Shown: positions 1 through 6,527 of the stretch, one piece after another
Numbering within the stretch: the first letter of the stretch is position 1
Layout of the letters: each line of letters opens with the position of its first letter
Assembly: GCA_019409045.1 (NCBI GenBank)
Contig: DXVG01000023.1
Span: 1-12,555 of the forward strand
Length of the DNA: 12,555 bases
Direction of reading: 5' to 3'
DNA from: Clostridiales bacterium
Lineage (GTDB): Bacteria > Bacillota > Clostridia > Christensenellales > Aristaeellaceae
Notes under the pieces: model-generated
The model's database searches: none
What the model was told of the DNA's origin: nothing
Seen by the model: only the letters and a program-made list of their open reading frames with translations
Made by a program: the position numbers and the translations under genes

Positions 1-215
1 GCGCGGGCATTGCGGACAGGGAGCTGTGCGGCCTCTGCGTGGCGCTGCGCGGCGATGAGGCCGGCGCGGAGGCGCGCCTGCGAAGGATACGTTGCTGTCT
101 GATGGAGAGCTTGCACCAGCGGCAAAAGGTGCTCGACGATTTGGACAACTATGTGGACGCGATCCGCAAGGCGCGCGCGTCCAAAGGCGAACGGAAAAAG
201 GAGGTCACCCATTGA
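1..215 (+). CDS. Transcriptional regulator, probably MerR family, C-terminal part only
   Basis: The reading frame is open from the window edge to a TGA at 213-215 and encodes about 70 residues, so the DNA-binding N-terminus lies outside the window. What is visible is an acidic/basic amphipathic stretch with regularly spaced leucines (around ARLRRIR, then LHQRQKVLDDLDNYVDAIRKA) ending in a basic tail. This fits the antiparallel dimerisation coiled coil that ends MerR-type regulators, which commonly sit directly upstream of flavodoxin-like genes in Bacillota. The stop codon overlaps the ATG of the flavodoxin gene (TGATG), implying translational coupling and one mRNA. No DNA-binding domain can be seen, so a different helical regulator is possible. 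If the family is right, the protein probably controls its own operon. Confidence 0.55.
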   Translation, partial: AGIADRELCGLCVALRGDEAGAEARLRRIRCCLMESLHQRQKVLDDLDNYVDAIRKARASKGERKKEVTH

Positions 216-715
216 TGAACAGGACATTGGTCGCTTACTTCTCCGCCATCGGCGCGACGGCCCGCCTCGCGGCGACGCTCGCCAGAGCTGCTGGGGCCGA
301 CCTGTTTGAGATCCGGCCCGCCCGGGCGTACACTGGGGCCGACCTTGACTGGCGCGACGCGAAAAGCCGCTCCTCCCTGGAGATGAAGGACGCCTCCGCC
401 CGCCCCGCCATCGCCGCGCGCGTGGAGGACATGGCGCGCTACGACACCGTGTTTGTGGGCTTTCCCATCTGGTGGTATCAGGCCCCGCGCATCATCGAGA
501 CGTTTCTGGAATCCTACGACTTTTCCGGCAAGACCATCGTCCCCTTTGCCACTTCCGGCGGAAGCGGCATGGGCAGGACCGTCGAGATCCTCGCCGCGCT
601 GACCGACGAGACGGTCAACTGGGTCGAGGGCACGCGCTTCTCCCCCTCCGCCACGGCCGAGGAGGTCGCCGCGTGGCTCACGCAGAAGGGCGTATCACCC
701 TTCGTCGCCGAGTAA
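215..715 (+). CDS. Flavodoxin family protein (FMN-binding)
   Basis: This 166-residue protein is a typical short flavodoxin. The N-terminal strand and FMN phosphate loop read VAYFSAIGATARLA (residues 6-19), a variant of the usual S-x-T-G-x-T. The second FMN-contact region is GFPIWWYQAPRI (82-93), and the third loop is FATSGGSGMG (111-120). This pattern matches the Flavodoxin_4 type rather than long-chain electron-transfer flavodoxins. The likely role is a cytosolic FMN electron carrier or NAD(P)H-dependent reductase partner. I chose the ATG at 215 because it follows AAGGAGGT with about 10 nt spacing. An in-frame start at 92 would add some 40 residues encoded inside the upstream gene and unlike flavodoxins. 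It lies between a probable MerR regulator and a CMD/cupin gene, suggesting a stress-responsive redox operon. The substrate is unknown. Confidence 0.9.
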   Translation: MNRTLVAYFSAIGATARLAATLARAAGADLFEIRPARAYTGADLDWRDAKSRSSLEMKDASARPAIAARVEDMARYDTVFVGFPIWWYQAPRIIETFLESYDFSGKTIVPFATSGGSGMGRTVEILAALTDETVNWVEGTRFSPSATAEEVAAWLTQKGVSPFVAE

Positions 716-731
716 TAAGGAGGGCTTTCAA

Positions 732-1484
732 ATGGCAGTTCGGCAGACCGCAGGGCGCGACGCGCTGGGGGATTTCGCCCCGAAATTCGCGCAGCTCAAC
801 GACGACGTGCTCTTTGGCGAGGTGTGGAGCCGGGAGGACAGACTCTCCCTGCGCGACCGCTCGCTGGTGACGGTGGTGGCGCTGATGGCGCAGGGGCTGA
901 CGGATCCCTCCTTCCTCTATCACCTGCAAAGCGCGCGGAAAAACGGCGTGACGCGCGGCGAGATCGCGGAGGTCCTCACGCACGCCGCCTTCTATGCGGG
1001 CTGGCCCAAGGCGTGGGCCGCCTTCAACATGGCCAGGGAGGTCTGGCCGGAGGCAGAGGCGGAGGGCGGGGCCCTGCGCGCCCACGCCGCCTCGATGGTG
1101 TTCCCCGTCGGACAGCCCAACGACGCCTTCGCGCAGTACTTCATCGGCCAGAGCTACCTCGCGCCGCTGTCCACCCGGCAGGTGGGCGTGTTCAACGTGA
1201 CCTTCGAACCGGGCTGCCGCAACAACTGGCACGTCCACTGCGCCGACGAGGGCGGCGGGCAGATACTGGTGTGCGTGGCCGGGCGCGGCTGGTATCAGGC
1301 GTGGGGCGAGACCGCGCGGGCGCTGGCCCCCGGAGACGTTGTGAACATACCCGCGGGCGTGAAGCACTGGCACGGCGCGGCGAGGGACAGCTGGTTTTCC
1401 CACCTGGCCGTGGAGGTGCCCGGCGAAAACGGCCGGACGCAGTGGCTGGAGCCGGTGACCGACGCGCAGTACGCCGCCATATAG
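732..1484 (+). CDS. Carboxymuconolactone decarboxylase-like/cupin fusion protein
   Basis: The 250-residue protein has two domains. Residues about 20-105 form an AhpD/CMD-like all-helical domain with RDRSLVTVVALMAQG (41-55), HL..A...GVTRGEIAEVLTHAAFYAGWP (64-92) and His84. The Cys-x-x-Cys of peroxidase-active AhpD is absent. Residues about 145-235 form a cupin barrel with motif 1 WHVH (His167, His169), Gln177 in the usual Glu/Gln position, and motif 2 PGDVVNIPAGVKHWHG with His212. These give a plausible three-His/one-Gln metal site. Such fusions are usually annotated as CMD family proteins, and the reaction is not established for most of them. The start has AGGAGG at 717-722, nine bases ahead, and the gene begins 16 bp after the flavodoxin stop, so it is the last gene of that operon. 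I see no strong terminator after it. Confidence 0.88.
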   Translation: MAVRQTAGRDALGDFAPKFAQLNDDVLFGEVWSREDRLSLRDRSLVTVVALMAQGLTDPSFLYHLQSARKNGVTRGEIAEVLTHAAFYAGWPKAWAAFNMAREVWPEAEAEGGALRAHAASMVFPVGQPNDAFAQYFIGQSYLAPLSTRQVGVFNVTFEPGCRNNWHVHCADEGGGQILVCVAGRGWYQAWGETARALAPGDVVNIPAGVKHWHGAARDSWFSHLAVEVPGENGRTQWLEPVTDAQYAAI

Positions 1485-1489
1485 CGCAG

Positions 1490-1745
1490 ACCTCGCCGCG
1501 CGCACAGTCTCGCCCGGGCCGGTGCGCAGCGCCTCGCCCTCGACGCATGAATGTGCTCCTTCCCAATATAGAAGGCCCATGCGGCTTATGATGTTGTCCA
1601 GGCCGATGCCCGGGACGGCGATCAGGCGCGGCCCTGCCCATTGTGCGGCATGGCCTGCATAAGGGGCACGGCAGCCCGCCAAAGTCTGTCCGGGGTTCGC
1701 GGCCCCCTGCCCTTGCTCAGCGCGCTTGATGACGCCGCTTGGAAA
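1490..1745 (-). pseudogene. Decayed sensor histidine kinase C-terminus (HATPase remnant)
   Basis: No intact gene lies between the CMD/cupin stop and the tRNA. Reading the minus strand, the segment near 1570-1620 encodes GIGLDNIISRMGLLY. This fits the G2 box and following helix (G-x-G-L-x-N-x-x-x-R-x-x-L-x-Y) at the end of LytS/YesM-type kinases. It is followed by WEGAHSCVEGEALRTGPGET, resembling the usual YG....VES..G.GT ending. Just upstream, in another frame (about 1624-1665), PLMQAMPHNGQG resembles the DNGxG G1 box with Asp changed to His, then a TGA. Further upstream IKRAEQGQG could be a worn N box. The G1-to-G2 spacing is too short and the frames differ, so I infer a frameshift plus internal deletion. 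The boundaries are approximate and the match is from memory of motifs only; the window's intact kinase is not a close copy. Confidence 0.4.
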
Positions 1746-1777
1746 GCTGGCCTTCAAACCATTTGATGAGATAACAG

Positions 1778-1819
1778 ATAATCCGAACCCATTTCCTGTC
1801 GGAAACAAGTTCGGATTAT
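1778..1819. repeat. 42-bp interrupted palindrome beside the tRNA 3' end
   Basis: An 11-bp perfect arm ATAATCCGAAC (1778-1788) pairs with GTTCGGATTAT (1809-1819). Nested inside, after a 3x3 internal loop, TTTCC (1792-1796) pairs with GGAAA (1801-1805) around a TGTC loop. It lies just beyond the CCA end of the tRNA gene and could fold the end of the tRNA transcript. On neither strand is it followed by a clear T-tract, so it is not a standard intrinsic terminator. It may aid 3' processing or termination, or be a protein site or relic of an inserted element. Confidence 0.6.
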
Positions 1820-1826
1820 ATTGGTT

Positions 1827-1909
1827 TGGTGCGGTCGACGGGACTTGAACCCGTACGGTCTCCCACACGCCCCTCAAACGTGCGCGTATGCCAATTCCGC
1901 CACGACCGC
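1827..1909 (-). tRNA. tRNA-Leu (anticodon GAG)
   Basis: On the minus strand the 7-bp acceptor stem GCGGTCG/CGACCGC is perfect (1903-1909 with 1831-1837). The discriminator A (1830) and an encoded CCA (1827-1829) follow. The T arm is ACGGG-TTCAAGT-CCCGT. The anticodon loop TTGAGGG (1871-1877) gives GAG at 1873-1875, which reads CUC and CUU leucine codons. The D-arm region GGCGGAATTGGCATACGCG and an extended variable arm are typical of class II leucine tRNAs. It is the only RNA gene I can support, and it is transcribed alone from its own promoter. Confidence 0.96.
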
Positions 1910-1920
1910 AGAACGTTTAT

Positions 1921-1949
1921 ATTATATTCGGTCGATGGGGTTTTGTCAA
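1921..1949 (-). promoter_or_regulatory. Sigma-A promoter of tRNA-Leu
   Basis: Reading the minus strand, a perfect -35 TTGACA (1944-1949) and a perfect -10 TATAAT (1921-1926) are separated by exactly 17 bp. Transcription should start about 1913-1915, only a few bases before the mature tRNA 5' end at 1909. This double-consensus match is typical of stable RNA genes. Confidence 0.93.
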
Positions 1950-2162
1950 GTGCATAGGGAAATTTTTTCGGCAGTTTCCTGTCAAAATGCACGTCCTCGG
2001 GACTTCTGCGTCCACTTTTGCTGCGCGTCACCGTCACCACCATAGCCGTCCGCGGATGCGTTTCAGGACCGGCAGGCCGGCTGGGAGGGCGGCATGCGCA
2101 TGATCAGGGCGCTGTGCGGGGCGGGCGAGGCGCACGGGGGCTGATCGTCGCGAGGCACGCGC

Positions 2163-2825
2163 TCAGGCCCAGTCGAAGTTCTCGCGGCCCGCGCCCAGTT
2201 CAAAGTGATACCTGCCGATGCCCAGGTCGACGCCCGCGAAGCGCCCACTGTCGCAGGCGAGGCTGACCCTGCGGCCCTCGCCCCGGACGGTGTAGGCCTG
2301 CCGGTTCAGCGCCGTGGGCGCGAGCAGGAGCGCCTCCACGCCGTCGAGGAACCACTGCGGCGCCTCCCCCTGATAGCTGCTGATCTCGCTGGCGGGCCTG
2401 GACTTGTGCGGCGCGCCCTGCGTGCTTCCGTAGCCCACGGCGATGACGCCGTTGACGTGCGCGTCCCTGGCCTCGAGGTGCCGGAGCGCGCCCCTTGCGT
2501 GAAACATGCCGCCGATCCACCAGGTGTTCAGCCCCAGCGTCTGCGCGTAGAGGATCAGGTCCGCGCCGCAGTAGCCGAGCTTTTCGTCCAGACCCGGCGC
2601 GTCGTCGCCCGCCAGGACGATATAGTTGTTCACGCCGCGGCCCAGCAGCTTCGCCAGCGCGCCCAGGCCGTCGTCGCTTTGCGTCGCCAGCGCCATGCAC
2701 AGGCCGTGCTCGCGGTTGTTTTGCGCGATGCGCGCGCAAAGCAGCTCCGTGGCCTCGGCGGAGAGGGGCCTGTCCAGATACCGGCGCACCGTGTGCCTTG
2801 CCTTCATCGCTTCCTGAATCGTCAT
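2163..2825 (-). CDS. Nitroreductase family protein (TM1586-like)
   Basis: The 220-residue protein begins MTIQEAMKARHTVRRY, the nitroreductase N-terminus whose Arg-His-x-x-Arg segment (residues 10-14) contacts the FMN phosphate. The middle holds LGYCGADLILYAQTLGLNTWWIGG (83-106), the helix and loop conserved in the family. The C-terminal half has LLLAPTALNRQ (167-176), the APS-x-x-N-x-Q motif seen in a second copy in TM1586-type proteins, and DLGIGRYHFELGA (200-212), which is also typical of that subfamily. It is expected to be a cytosolic FMN flavoprotein reducing an unknown acceptor. The start is preceded by AAAGGAGAG. It overlaps the stop of the MarR gene by 4 bp (ATGA), so the two are co-transcribed and probably repressed by that regulator. 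I see no terminator downstream. Confidence 0.85.
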   Translation of the reverse strand: MTIQEAMKARHTVRRYLDRPLSAEATELLCARIAQNNREHGLCMALATQSDDGLGALAKLLGRGVNNYIVLAGDDAPGLDEKLGYCGADLILYAQTLGLNTWWIGGMFHARGALRHLEARDAHVNGVIAVGYGSTQGAPHKSRPASEISSYQGEAPQWFLDGVEALLLAPTALNRQAYTVRGEGRRVSLACDSGRFAGVDLGIGRYHFELGAGRENFDWA

Positions 2826-3295
2826 TTCGCTCTCCTTTCACTCCCGGCATCCCCGCCGGCGCGCATGGCCGCGTTCGCCTTGGAGACGATCCGCGTCAGC
2901 TGGCGCATGTCCTCCTCGCCGAGCATGGCCGCCACCCGCGCAAGCCGCCTGTCGGCCTCCGCGTCCTTTTCCCGCAGCGCCGCCTCTCCGGCGGGCGTGA
3001 GCGCAAGCAGCAGATTGCGCCGGTTTGCCGGGTCGGTTTTTCGCTCGATCAGGCCGCGCCGCTCCAGCGAGGAGAGCATCTGCGAGACCGCCGCCTTGCT
3101 GACGGCGAGGTAGTCCCGAATGTGCGCAAGGTCCACGCTTCCGCCCTGGGAGGCAAGCGTCTCGCGCATCAGTATGTACTCGGCCATGCTCACGCGCGCG
3201 CCGCCCGGCTCCGCGGGCCTGCGAAGCTCCTCCCCCAGCAGGCGCCTGAGCAGAAAGAGCGCGTGCAGAAACGCGCGGTCGCGCTCGCTGGGCAC
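2822..3295 (-). CDS. MarR family transcriptional regulator
   Basis: This 157-residue protein has the MarR layout: N-terminal dimerisation helix (residues 5-27), a winged helix-turn-helix (about 55-105) with recognition helix VSKAAVSQMLSSLERRGLI (65-83), and a wing with DPANRRN (88-94). A long C-terminal helix follows. The start codon is GTG, preceded by a G-rich GGGGGGAT site about 5 nt upstream; the ATG slightly further upstream is in another frame. It is the first gene of a two-gene operon with the nitroreductase. A palindrome at 3327-3340 inside the promoter region suggests autorepression. MarR proteins usually respond to small phenolic ligands or oxidants. No conserved redox cysteine is visible because the protein has no Cys at all, which argues against an OhrR-type thiol sensor and leaves ligand binding as the likelier trigger. 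Confidence 0.9.
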   Translation of the reverse strand: MPSERDRAFLHALFLLRRLLGEELRRPAEPGGARVSMAEYILMRETLASQGGSVDLAHIRDYLAVSKAAVSQMLSSLERRGLIERKTDPANRRNLLLALTPAGEAALREKDAEADRRLARVAAMLGEEDMRQLTRIVSKANAAMRAGGDAGSERRAK

Positions 3296-3326
3296 GGCGA
3301 TCCCCCCAATCGTTCATGTCTTTACG

Positions 3327-3340
3327 GTTAAACACTTAAC
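3327..3340. promoter_or_regulatory. Putative MarR operator (GTTAA-N4-TTAAC)
   Basis: A 14-bp inverted repeat GTTAAACACTTAAC lies immediately downstream of the -10 box of the MarR promoter, where it would overlap the transcription start. AT-rich palindromes of this size and spacing are the usual form of MarR binding sites. Repressor bound here would block initiation of the MarR-nitroreductase mRNA. The protein-site link is inferred from position only. Confidence 0.65.
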
Positions 3341-3341
3341 T

Positions 3342-3370
3342 ATCATAGCACGCAAACGCGCGCATGTCAA
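3342..3370 (-). promoter_or_regulatory. Promoter of the MarR-nitroreductase operon
   Basis: On the minus strand a perfect -35 TTGACA (3365-3370), a 17-bp spacer and -10 TATGAT (3342-3347) are seen, with a TGC extended -10 element directly before the -10. Such a strong promoter is sensible for a gene pair held off by a repressor. Confidence 0.88.
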
Positions 3371-3456
3371 CCCCTTGTCCGCTGAGGCGCGGTGAGCGGC
3401 GATCGCGGCCCGTTGCCTGCGCGGGTGGACGGCACTTCGGCCGTTCGGGGGCTGAG

Positions 3457-3487
3457 AAATCGCCCCCCGGAAAGGGGAGGCGATTTT
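3457..3487. terminator. GC-rich hairpin, probable terminator of the ABC operon
   Basis: AAATCGCC (3457-3464) pairs with GGCGATTT (3479-3486), extended inward by CCCC/GGGG with one bulged A and a GGAAA loop. On the minus strand it lies about 80 bp after the permease stop and before the MarR promoter, and the 3' arm ends in TTTCT. On the plus strand the arm ends in TTTT. The T-tract is short in both directions, so termination efficiency is uncertain. Confidence 0.5.
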
Positions 3488-3563
3488 GGGCGGTCGTGCG
3501 GGGCGGTTTGGGGAAAAAGGGTCAGGCCCGGGCGCCCCGCTGCGCCGATTGGGCGGTCGTGCG
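3481..3563. repeat. Short direct repeat TTGGGCGGTCGTGCG, two copies
   Basis: The same 15 bases occur at 3486-3500 and 3549-3563, both preceded by CGATT and both between the ABC permease stop and the hairpin at 3457-3487. The spacing is 63 bp. No coding region is seen between them. They may be remnants of a local duplication. Confidence 0.6.
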
Positions 3564-3566
3564 CGG

Positions 3567-5249
3567 CTATACGACGCTCTTGCCATGCGACAGCTTGTTG
3601 AAGATCAGCAGGGCGATGATCGTGGTGACCGTCAGTATCGTCGCCAGCGCCGAGGCCTGGCCGTATGCGTCGTTGGTGACGGCGTTGAATATGGCCACGG
3701 AGATGGTGCTTGTGCGCCCGGTATAGAGCACGAGCGTCGAGGACAGCTCGTTGATGCAACTGATGAAGCTGAGCACGGCGCCGGAAAGCACGCCGGGCAG
3801 CATCAGCACCACCGTGGTCTTGAAAAACGTCTTCATCGGCGGCACGCCCAGGCTGATGGACGCCTCCTCCACGCTGTTCTCAATCTGGTAGAGTATGCCC
3901 ACCGACGAGCGCATGGTGTATGGAAGTTTGCGGATCGAATAGGAGATGATGATGATCCACATGGTGCCGGTGAGTATGATCGGGCCGGTGTTGAACGCGG
4001 AAATCAGCGTAATGCCCAGGACCGCGCCGGGGATGACGTAGGGGAACATGAGCACCATGTCCAGGTAGCCCACGATCCTCCCCTTTCTGCGCACCACCAG
4101 ATAGGAGCCAAGCATGCCGATGAGCACGATCAGCGCAATGGCGATGATGGCAAAGACAAAGGAATTGCGAATGTTGGTCGACAGCTTATTGACCACGGCC
4201 CTGTAGCTTTCAAGGCTCCAGCCGTCGGTGAACACCGGGCCGTTGGTCGCCCGGAAGGACTGGACGAACACGGTCAGCTGCGGCGCGACCGCCAGGAGCG
4301 AGAACAAAAACAGCACCAGCGACAAGAGCGCGCGCTTTACGGGCCTGAGCTCGATGACCTTCGGCGGGCGCAGCGCGCTCATGTTGTAGCTCTTTCGGTC
4401 GACGAAGCGCTTTTGGATGAACAGCACCGTGAGCGACACGATGGTGATCAGCACGCTCAGCGAGGCGGCAAAGCTCGTATTGGAGCCGACCTCGTTCATA
4501 AATTCTTTGTAGATGACGACCGGCAGTGTCGTATAGCCCTCGCCGATCAGGCGCGGCGTGCCGAAGTCCGCCAGCGCGGTCATGAACACCATCAGCGCGC
4601 TGGAGAGAATCGTCGGCATGATGACCGGCAGCGTCACCTTGCGGATGCGGTGGAACCCGGCGACGCCGAGGTTCTCGCTGGCCTCCTCCAGCGAGGAATC
4701 AATGCTGCTCAGCGCGCCGGACACATACAGGTACACCATTGGGAACAGCTTTAGCGTAAACACGAGCAGTATGCCGCCAAAGCCGTATATGGAGCCAAAT
4801 TCTATGCCGATCTTCTCCAGCAGTTGCGTGATGACGCCGTTGCGGCCCAGCAGCGTGATCCAGGAATAGGCGCCGATGAAGGGCGGCGAGAGCATGGACA
4901 ACACGATCATGATGTTGATCAGGCGCTTGCCGTAAAACTTATAGCGCGTGCCGATATAGGCCAGCGGCACGCCTATGGCAACCGCCAGGATGGTTGTACA
5001 TACGCACACCTTCAGGCTGTTGACGAGCGCGTTGCGGTAGTAGCGCTTTGTAAAGAAGCGCACATAGTTGTCAAATGTGAACGCCGCCTCCTCCGTGTGA
5101 AAGCTCGACAGGAACAGCTTGCCAAACGGAAAGATGATGAAGATCGTGGTAAAAATCAGCAACAGGAGCACGACGATCGTCCAGAAATTGAATTTGTCCA
5201 TGTGCAGACGTTCATAGAGCTTGCGCCGTGGCCGCCCGATGTTCTGCAT
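3567..5249 (-). CDS. ABC transporter fused double permease, FbpB/AfuB type
   Basis: The 560-residue membrane protein contains two BPD-type permease halves in one chain. TM1 is at about residues 22-42. The first half carries the cytoplasmic EAA loop LEEASENLGVAGFHRIRKVT (187-206). After a hydrophilic linker (about 280-306), the second half begins with a TM at 308-328 and has the second EAA loop EEASISLGVPPMKTFFKTT (461-479). Each EAA loop would dock on the ATPase dimer. This fused architecture is characteristic of the ferric/phospho-compound uptake class (FbpB, SfuB, AfuB). I chose the ATG at 5249: GGAGGT lies 7 nt before it, and a GTG nine bases upstream overlaps that site. It is the third gene of the operon, 33 bp after the ATPase. 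Confidence 0.92.
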   Translation of the reverse strand: MQNIGRPRRKLYERLHMDKFNFWTIVVLLLLIFTTIFIIFPFGKLFLSSFHTEEAAFTFDNYVRFFTKRYYRNALVNSLKVCVCTTILAVAIGVPLAYIGTRYKFYGKRLINIMIVLSMLSPPFIGAYSWITLLGRNGVITQLLEKIGIEFGSIYGFGGILLVFTLKLFPMVYLYVSGALSSIDSSLEEASENLGVAGFHRIRKVTLPVIMPTILSSALMVFMTALADFGTPRLIGEGYTTLPVVIYKEFMNEVGSNTSFAASLSVLITIVSLTVLFIQKRFVDRKSYNMSALRPPKVIELRPVKRALLSLVLFLFSLLAVAPQLTVFVQSFRATNGPVFTDGWSLESYRAVVNKLSTNIRNSFVFAIIAIALIVLIGMLGSYLVVRRKGRIVGYLDMVLMFPYVIPGAVLGITLISAFNTGPIILTGTMWIIIISYSIRKLPYTMRSSVGILYQIENSVEEASISLGVPPMKTFFKTTVVLMLPGVLSGAVLSFISCINELSSTLVLYTGRTSTISVAIFNAVTNDAYGQASALATILTVTTIIALLIFNKLSHGKSVV

Positions 5250-5282
5250 AGTTCTCACCTCCGATGGAATTGCCCGCTTGCG

Positions 5283-6356
5283 TCAGTACGCCATGACGGA
5301 TCTTCCGTCCTCACGGTCAAACACCGTAATCCTCTCCGCATCCGGGATCACGCTCACAGGCGTGCCGATCTTCCAGCGCTTGCCGAGGCTCTGCGTGTCC
5401 TTGACCTCGATCACCGGCCCGCCGTCGAGCTGCACCTCGTAATCCACGAAATTGCCAAGGAAGGTGACCATGTTGACCGTGCCCGTCAGCTCGCCCTCGC
5501 GCGCCGGTTCGAGCCGCACGTTTTCCGGACGGATGGACACCGTAACCGGCCCTTCAAATCCGGAGCGGATGGACACGGGCAGCGTCTTTTTGCCGAGCAG
5601 CTCCACCGAGCCCTGCCTTGCAAAGCCGTCGACAAACCCGGACACGCCGATGAATCCGGCGACAAACGTGTTGACCGGGCGCGTATATATCTGCTCCGGC
5701 TCGCCCACCTGCTCCACATGGCCGTCGTGCATTACGGCGATGCGGTCGGATATGGCGAGCGCCTCTTCCTGATCGTGCGTGACATAGACGGTTGTGATGT
5801 TCAGGCTCATCTGCAGTTTCTTGATGCTCGTGCGCATCTGAACGCGCAGCTTGGCGTCCAGGTTGGACAGGGGCTCGTCCATCAGAAGCACCGCGGGGTG
5901 GATGACCACCGCGCGCGCCAGCGCCACGCGCTGCTGCTGTCCGCCGGAGAGCTGAGAGGGCTGCCGGTCGCGGTATTCTGAGATCGCCATCAGCTCCAGC
6001 CCCTCGTTTACGCGCCTTTCCAGCTCCTCGCCCTTGATTTTGCGCGCCTTGAGGCCGTAGGCCACGTTTTCCCGAACCGAGAGGTGCGGAAAGATGGCGT
6101 AATTCTGAAACACCATGCCGATGTTGCGGCGGTGCGCCGGAATGTGGTTGATCTCCTTGTCGTTGAAGTAGATAGTGCCCTCGTCGATGGTGTTGAAGCC
6201 CGCGATCATGCGCAGCAGCGTCGTCTTGCCGCAGCCGGAGGGGCCGAGCAGCGTAAAAAATTCCCCCGCCCGGATTTCCAGGTCGACGCTGTCCACGGCG
6301 CGGACGAGATTGTCGTATATCTTGGTGGCGGAGGCGATTCGGACGGTCTGGCTCAT
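5283..6356 (-). CDS. ABC transporter ATP-binding protein, FbpC/PotA type
   Basis: This 357-residue ATPase has all the expected parts: Walker A GPSGCGKTT (38-46), Q-loop VFQNYAIFPH (82-91), signature LSGGQQQR (136-143), Walker B VLLMDEP (156-162), D-loop NLD and switch His194 in VTHD. A C-terminal TOBE-like regulatory region spans about 240-350, with SIRPENV (274-280) as in PotA/FbpC/UgpC proteins. It powers import with two identical subunits on the fused permease. The ATG at 6356 follows AAAGGAG; upstream in-frame codons would add an unlikely 37-residue extension. It lies 171 bp after the binding-protein gene, with a hairpin in the gap, and 33 bp before the permease. Confidence 0.94.
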   Translation of the reverse strand: MSQTVRIASATKIYDNLVRAVDSVDLEIRAGEFFTLLGPSGCGKTTLLRMIAGFNTIDEGTIYFNDKEINHIPAHRRNIGMVFQNYAIFPHLSVRENVAYGLKARKIKGEELERRVNEGLELMAISEYRDRQPSQLSGGQQQRVALARAVVIHPAVLLMDEPLSNLDAKLRVQMRTSIKKLQMSLNITTVYVTHDQEEALAISDRIAVMHDGHVEQVGEPEQIYTRPVNTFVAGFIGVSGFVDGFARQGSVELLGKKTLPVSIRSGFEGPVTVSIRPENVRLEPAREGELTGTVNMVTFLGNFVDYEVQLDGGPVIEVKDTQSLGKRWKIGTPVSVIPDAERITVFDREDGRSVMAY

Positions 6357-6381
6357 AATTTCACTCCTTTGAAATGTCGGA

Positions 6382-6408
6382 AGGGGCGCCCGCATGCGGG
6401 ACACCCCT
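6382..6408 (-). other. Intercistronic hairpin between binding protein and ATPase genes
   Basis: A perfect 12-bp palindrome CCCGCATGCGGG (6389-6400) is flanked by AGGGG (6382-6386) and CCCCT (6404-6408), giving a two-part stem with a small internal loop. It sits in the 171-bp gap inside the ABC operon. There is no T-tract, so it is more likely an mRNA-stabilising or partial-attenuation structure that raises binding-protein levels over the membrane components. Confidence 0.5.
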
Positions 6409-6527
6409 CTCCTGCAACGGCCTTTGCTCATGTGCTGCAGGTGCGACGCCGTTGACCCGCACCGCATTGCCGCGACATGCCGGCCGGAAGTGGCGGGAGC
6501 GACGGTGTATGCGCTGCGTCGTCCGCC

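Noticed and set aside
678..1877. A 399-residue minus-strand open frame antisense to the CMD/cupin gene and running through the tRNA
   Set aside because: It spans a tRNA gene and is opposite a clear real gene; GC-rich DNA leaves antisense frames open. Only its middle part is reinterpreted, as a possible pseudogene.
1980..1985. A second TTGACA on the minus strand upstream of the tRNA promoter
   Set aside because: No acceptable -10 lies at 16-18 bp; the nearest TATGCA is 23 bp away.
1910..2162. Non-coding stretch between the tRNA and the nitroreductase gene
   Set aside because: Apart from the tRNA promoter I found no gene, terminator or convincing repeat; the open frames here have no family resemblance.
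3486..4754. A 422-residue plus-strand frame opposite the permease, rich in His, Asp and Gln
   Set aside because: It is the complement of hydrophobic permease codons and has no recognisable domain or ribosome binding site.
5626..5640. GACAAACCCGG, resembling the tandem operator core
   Set aside because: It lies inside the ATPase coding sequence, is a single imperfect copy and is explained by codons for the protein.
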